A stretch of 45,141 nt of DNA from Pseudomonadota bacterium (GTDB taxonomy: Bacteria > Pseudomonadota > Alphaproteobacteria > Micavibrionales > UBA2020), in NCBI GenBank assembly GCA_021805245.1, contig JAJZFS010000037.1, forward strand, positions 1 through 45,141. Direction: 5' to 3'. Shown in pieces: positions 43,206-45,141 of this stretch. Within the stretch, counting starts at the first letter, position 1. Each line of letters starts with the position of its first letter. The translations under genes were made by a program, and so were the position numbers. A model generated the notes under the pieces. The model did no database searches and was not told the origin of the DNA. It saw only the letters and a list, made by a program, of their open reading frames with translations.

Positions 43206-45141
43206 ATGACAGATAACCCTGTGCCCAATGGGGCAGAGAAAAATCTTTCAGCGAACGTGCCACCGCCGGCTACTGCGGATAAAAGACCGCCAGTGAACGG
43301 TGCATCGTCTGCTGCCGCAGGCGCGCCGCCGGTCAACGGTACGCCGCAGCCTGCCGCCGCGCCCAAGCCGCCAGTCAACGGCACGCCGCAGTCTGCCGCC
43401 GCAGGCGCGCCGCCGATCAATGGCGTGACACAACCTGCCGTCGCGGGCAACACACAGGTTAAGGTCGCGCCGCCGCCAGTTGCGGAAAAAGACCACTCAA
43501 GATTCGTGTCGACGCCACCTGCCGCTGCAGCGCCGTCGCCAGCAAGCGCGCCACCGCCGCCGCCTGCTGCCGCAGCACCAAAGCAGCCAGCAGCGAGCGC
43601 ACCGCCGTCGCCTGCCGCCGCTGCAGCGCCGCCGCCAGCAAGTGCGCCAACGCCGCAGCCTGTTGCCGCAGCACCAAAGCAGCCAGCAGCGAGCGCACCG
43701 CCTCCGTCCGCCGCAGAGAAAAAAACAGCAGCGAGCGCACTGCCACCACAGCCTGCCGCAGATAAAAAGCCGGTGGTCAGCGCGCCGCCACCTGCCGCAG
43801 GCGAAGAGCTTTCAATGAACGGGCCGCCGCCAAAGGCCGCTGATAAAAACCTTCCGGCTGCGCCAGGGGCTGCAGGGACAAGCCTGCCTGTCAGCGGACA
43901 GACGGCCATGGTCACGACCGATGCGACGCCCGCGCTCGCGGAAGAGATGCGGCTGGAGGAAGGCGGCGAACAGAAGAAGTCTTCAAAGCGCATCGGTGAC
44001 CGTCTGGTCGAGCAAGGGCTGATCACCATAGATCAGTTGAACGTCGCGCTGCATGAAAAGCAGAAATCCGGTAAAATGGTTGGCCAGATTCTGGTCGAGT
44101 TGGGGTTTGTTTCCGAGGCATCCATCACGGCCTTTATCGCGGAAAGTTCGGGGCAGCAGCAGTTCGATTCCAAAAAGACCATGCTGGACCCCGAGGCGCT
44201 GGCGCTGATGACGAAGAAGGATGTGCTCAAGTATCAGGCCATTCCTATCACCGTCCTCAAGGATAAAGGTGAATTCAGGGTCGCCATGGTCGACCCCTAC
44301 GACGTGCTGGCGCTCGATAAGCTGAAGCAGCTTGTGCCGCGCGGTTACGATATTGTCCCGTTCGTTTGTCCGTCGACAGTTTTTTCCGATGTGGTGCAGA
44401 GGGCGTACGGCGTCACCAGCACCATCGAAGGGATCATGAAAGAGCTGTCGGGCGACAAAACCGCAGCCAAGAAAAATATGGACAGCCTTTCGGAAGAGGA
44501 GGCCTACAGCCACCCGATCGTGCGTCTTGTCAACGCGATTGTGTTCGAGGCCGTTAAAATCGGGGCATCGGATATTCACTTCGAGCCTGAGGAAAACTCC
44601 GTGCGCGTTCGCAACCGGATAGACGGCGACCTTGTGGTGGCGCACGTTATTCACAAGGAATACTGGAACGGCATCTGCCAGCGCCTCAAAATCATGGCCG
44701 AGATGAACATCGCGGACAAGCTGTCGCCGCAGGACGGCCGCTTCGGCATGAGCATGGGCGGGCGCGAAGCCGATTTCCGCGTCTCCTGCCTGCCGACGGT
44801 GCATGGAGAAAACATCGTCCTGCGTATTCTCGACCAGAACGCCAGCATCGTGCCGGTCGAAAAGCTGGATTTCAGTGCGCACAATTCGCAGCTGATCGAG
44901 AAAATTCTGGCGCGCCCCGAAGGCATCGTCGTGGTGACCGGCCCGACCGGTTCGGGCAAGACGACGACGCTCTATTCAATGCTCAATGCGATCAATACGC
45001 CCGACGTCAATATCCAGACGTTGGAAGATCCGGTGGAATATTCCCTGAAAGGCATTCGTCAGGCGCACGTGCGCGAGGGTGGCGGCTTTACCTTCGCCGA
45101 CGGCATCAAGGCCCTGCTGCGTCAGGATCCTGACATCATCT
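43206..45141 (+). CDS. GspE/PilB-type secretion ATPase with a long Pro/Ala-rich N-terminus (3' end outside window)
   Basis: Hexameric ATPase that powers type II secretion or type IV pilus assembly. The frame is open from ATG 43206 to the edge (645 codons), so it has no stop here. Residues 1-~255 are low complexity, rich in Pro and Ala with repeats. An MshEN-like domain starts at R262 (RIGDRLVEQGLI; second motif from M291), spacer QKSGK. The ATPase part has the ASDIHFEP Asp box (454-461), Walker A GPTGSGKTTT (579-588) and LRQDPDII of Walker B at the edge. Arg finger and zinc-cysteine motifs lie beyond the window. No ribosome-binding site is strong; the upstream ATG at 43187 stops quickly. Confidence 0.93.
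   Translation, partial: MTDNPVPNGAEKNLSANVPPPATADKRPPVNGASSAAAGAPPVNGTPQPAAAPKPPVNGTPQSAAAGAPPINGVTQPAVAGNTQVKVAPPPVAEKDHSRFVSTPPAAAAPSPASAPPPPPAAAAPKQPAASAPPSPAAAAAPPPASAPTPQPVAAAPKQPAASAPPPSAAEKKTAASALPPQPAADKKPVVSAPPPAAGEELSMNGPPPKAADKNLPAAPGAAGTSLPVSGQTAMVTTDATPALAEEMRLEEGGEQKKSSKRIGDRLVEQGLITIDQLNVALHEKQKSGKMVGQILVELGFVSEASITAFIAESSGQQQFDSKKTMLDPEALALMTKKDVLKYQAIPITVLKDKGEFRVAMVDPYDVLALDKLKQLVPRGYDIVPFVCPSTVFSDVVQRAYGVTSTIEGIMKELSGDKTAAKKNMDSLSEEEAYSHPIVRLVNAIVFEAVKIGASDIHFEPEENSVRVRNRIDGDLVVAHVIHKEYWNGICQRLKIMAEMNIADKLSPQDGRFGMSMGGREADFRVSCLPTVHGENIVLRILDQNASIVPVEKLDFSAHNSQLIEKILARPEGIVVVTGPTGSGKTTTLYSMLNAINTPDVNIQTLEDPVEYSLKGIRQAHVREGGGFTFADGIKALLRQDPDII
43524..43715 (+). repeat. Tandem 96-bp in-frame repeat in the Pro/Ala-rich region
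   Basis: Two adjacent 32-codon units (43524-43619 and 43620-43715). A 35-base core, GCAGCACCAAAGCAGCCAGC plus the next 15 bases, is identical in both. The units encode APKQPAASAPP-type text. Shorter, more diverged PPVNGTPQ-type repeats lie just upstream (about 43310-43430). Confidence 0.75.

Noticed and set aside
43199-44029. Long antisense frame with a Gly/Ala-rich product over the GspE-like N-terminus
   Set aside because: It is the mirror of the Pro/Ala repeats on the plus strand and has no start signals.

Overview
The window looks like core chromosome of a motile alphaproteobacterium. Evidence for the class: FlbT and FlaF flagellin regulators, an FlbD-type sigma-54 activator inside a fliF-fliG-fliH-fliN-flbD operon, a TrcR (DUF1013) cell-cycle regulator, a DUF1192 gene divergent from a quinone oxidoreductase, the SRP RNA gene just upstream of dnaX, and a full CtrA-type box (TTAA-N7-TTAAC) beside the flagellar operon. 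The genus cannot be fixed from sequence alone. No tRNA, rRNA, insertion sequence, prophage or CRISPR array was seen.

Layout. 1-10.3 kb: 3' end of the proton-pumping pyrophosphatase gene and its terminator, an ankyrin-repeat protein, an unknown protein, the SRP RNA gene, dnaX, an unknown gene, a TerB-like protein, an exonuclease III-family gene (xth), aconitase (acnA), an orphan DotI/IcmL-like secreted protein, DUF1192 and a quinone oxidoreductase. 10.4-11.1 kb: trcR. 11.05-21.8 kb: a tight minus-strand flagellar operon read as fliF, fliG, fliH, fliN, flbD, flhA, flhF, flhG, fliK-like. 22.0-23.5 kb: a FlaG-like gene with a possible leader peptide, then flbT-flaF on the minus strand. 23.7-25.7 kb: map, radC and a MaoC-type dehydratase. 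25.8-27.9 kb: two tandem paralogous HELGH/ExxxD putative metallopeptidases of unknown role. 27.9-33.1 kb: acyl-CoA dehydrogenase, AsmA-family protein, purB. 33.2-36.6 kb: a small secreted protein with a strong palindrome-rich promoter, recO, parC. 36.6-38.4 kb: motA-motB on the minus strand. 38.5-45.1 kb: arginase, a polytopic membrane protein, a MshEN/transglutaminase-like protease fusion, hldE, and a GspE/PilB-type ATPase running off the right edge.

How they fit together. The flagellar genes cover the MS ring and switch (FliF, FliG, FliN), export (FlhA, FliH), placement and number control (FlhF, FlhG), hook length (FliK-like), regulation (FlbD, FlbT, FlaF), a filament accessory protein (FlaG-like) and the stator (MotA, MotB). 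The CtrA-type box suggests cell-cycle control as in Caulobacter.

The most unusual item is the gene at 40492-41436. It encodes two 24-residue MshEN motifs (the family's cyclic-di-GMP-binding signature) joined through one hydrophobic segment to a LapG/BTLCP-type cysteine protease domain with a visible Cys-His-Asp triad. A GspE-like ATPase with its own MshEN-like domain lies 1.8 kb away. This suggests a one-protein alternative to the two-protein LapD-LapG switch, but it is inference from sequence. The second candidate for something undescribed is the tandem HELGH/ExxxD pair at 25835-27898.
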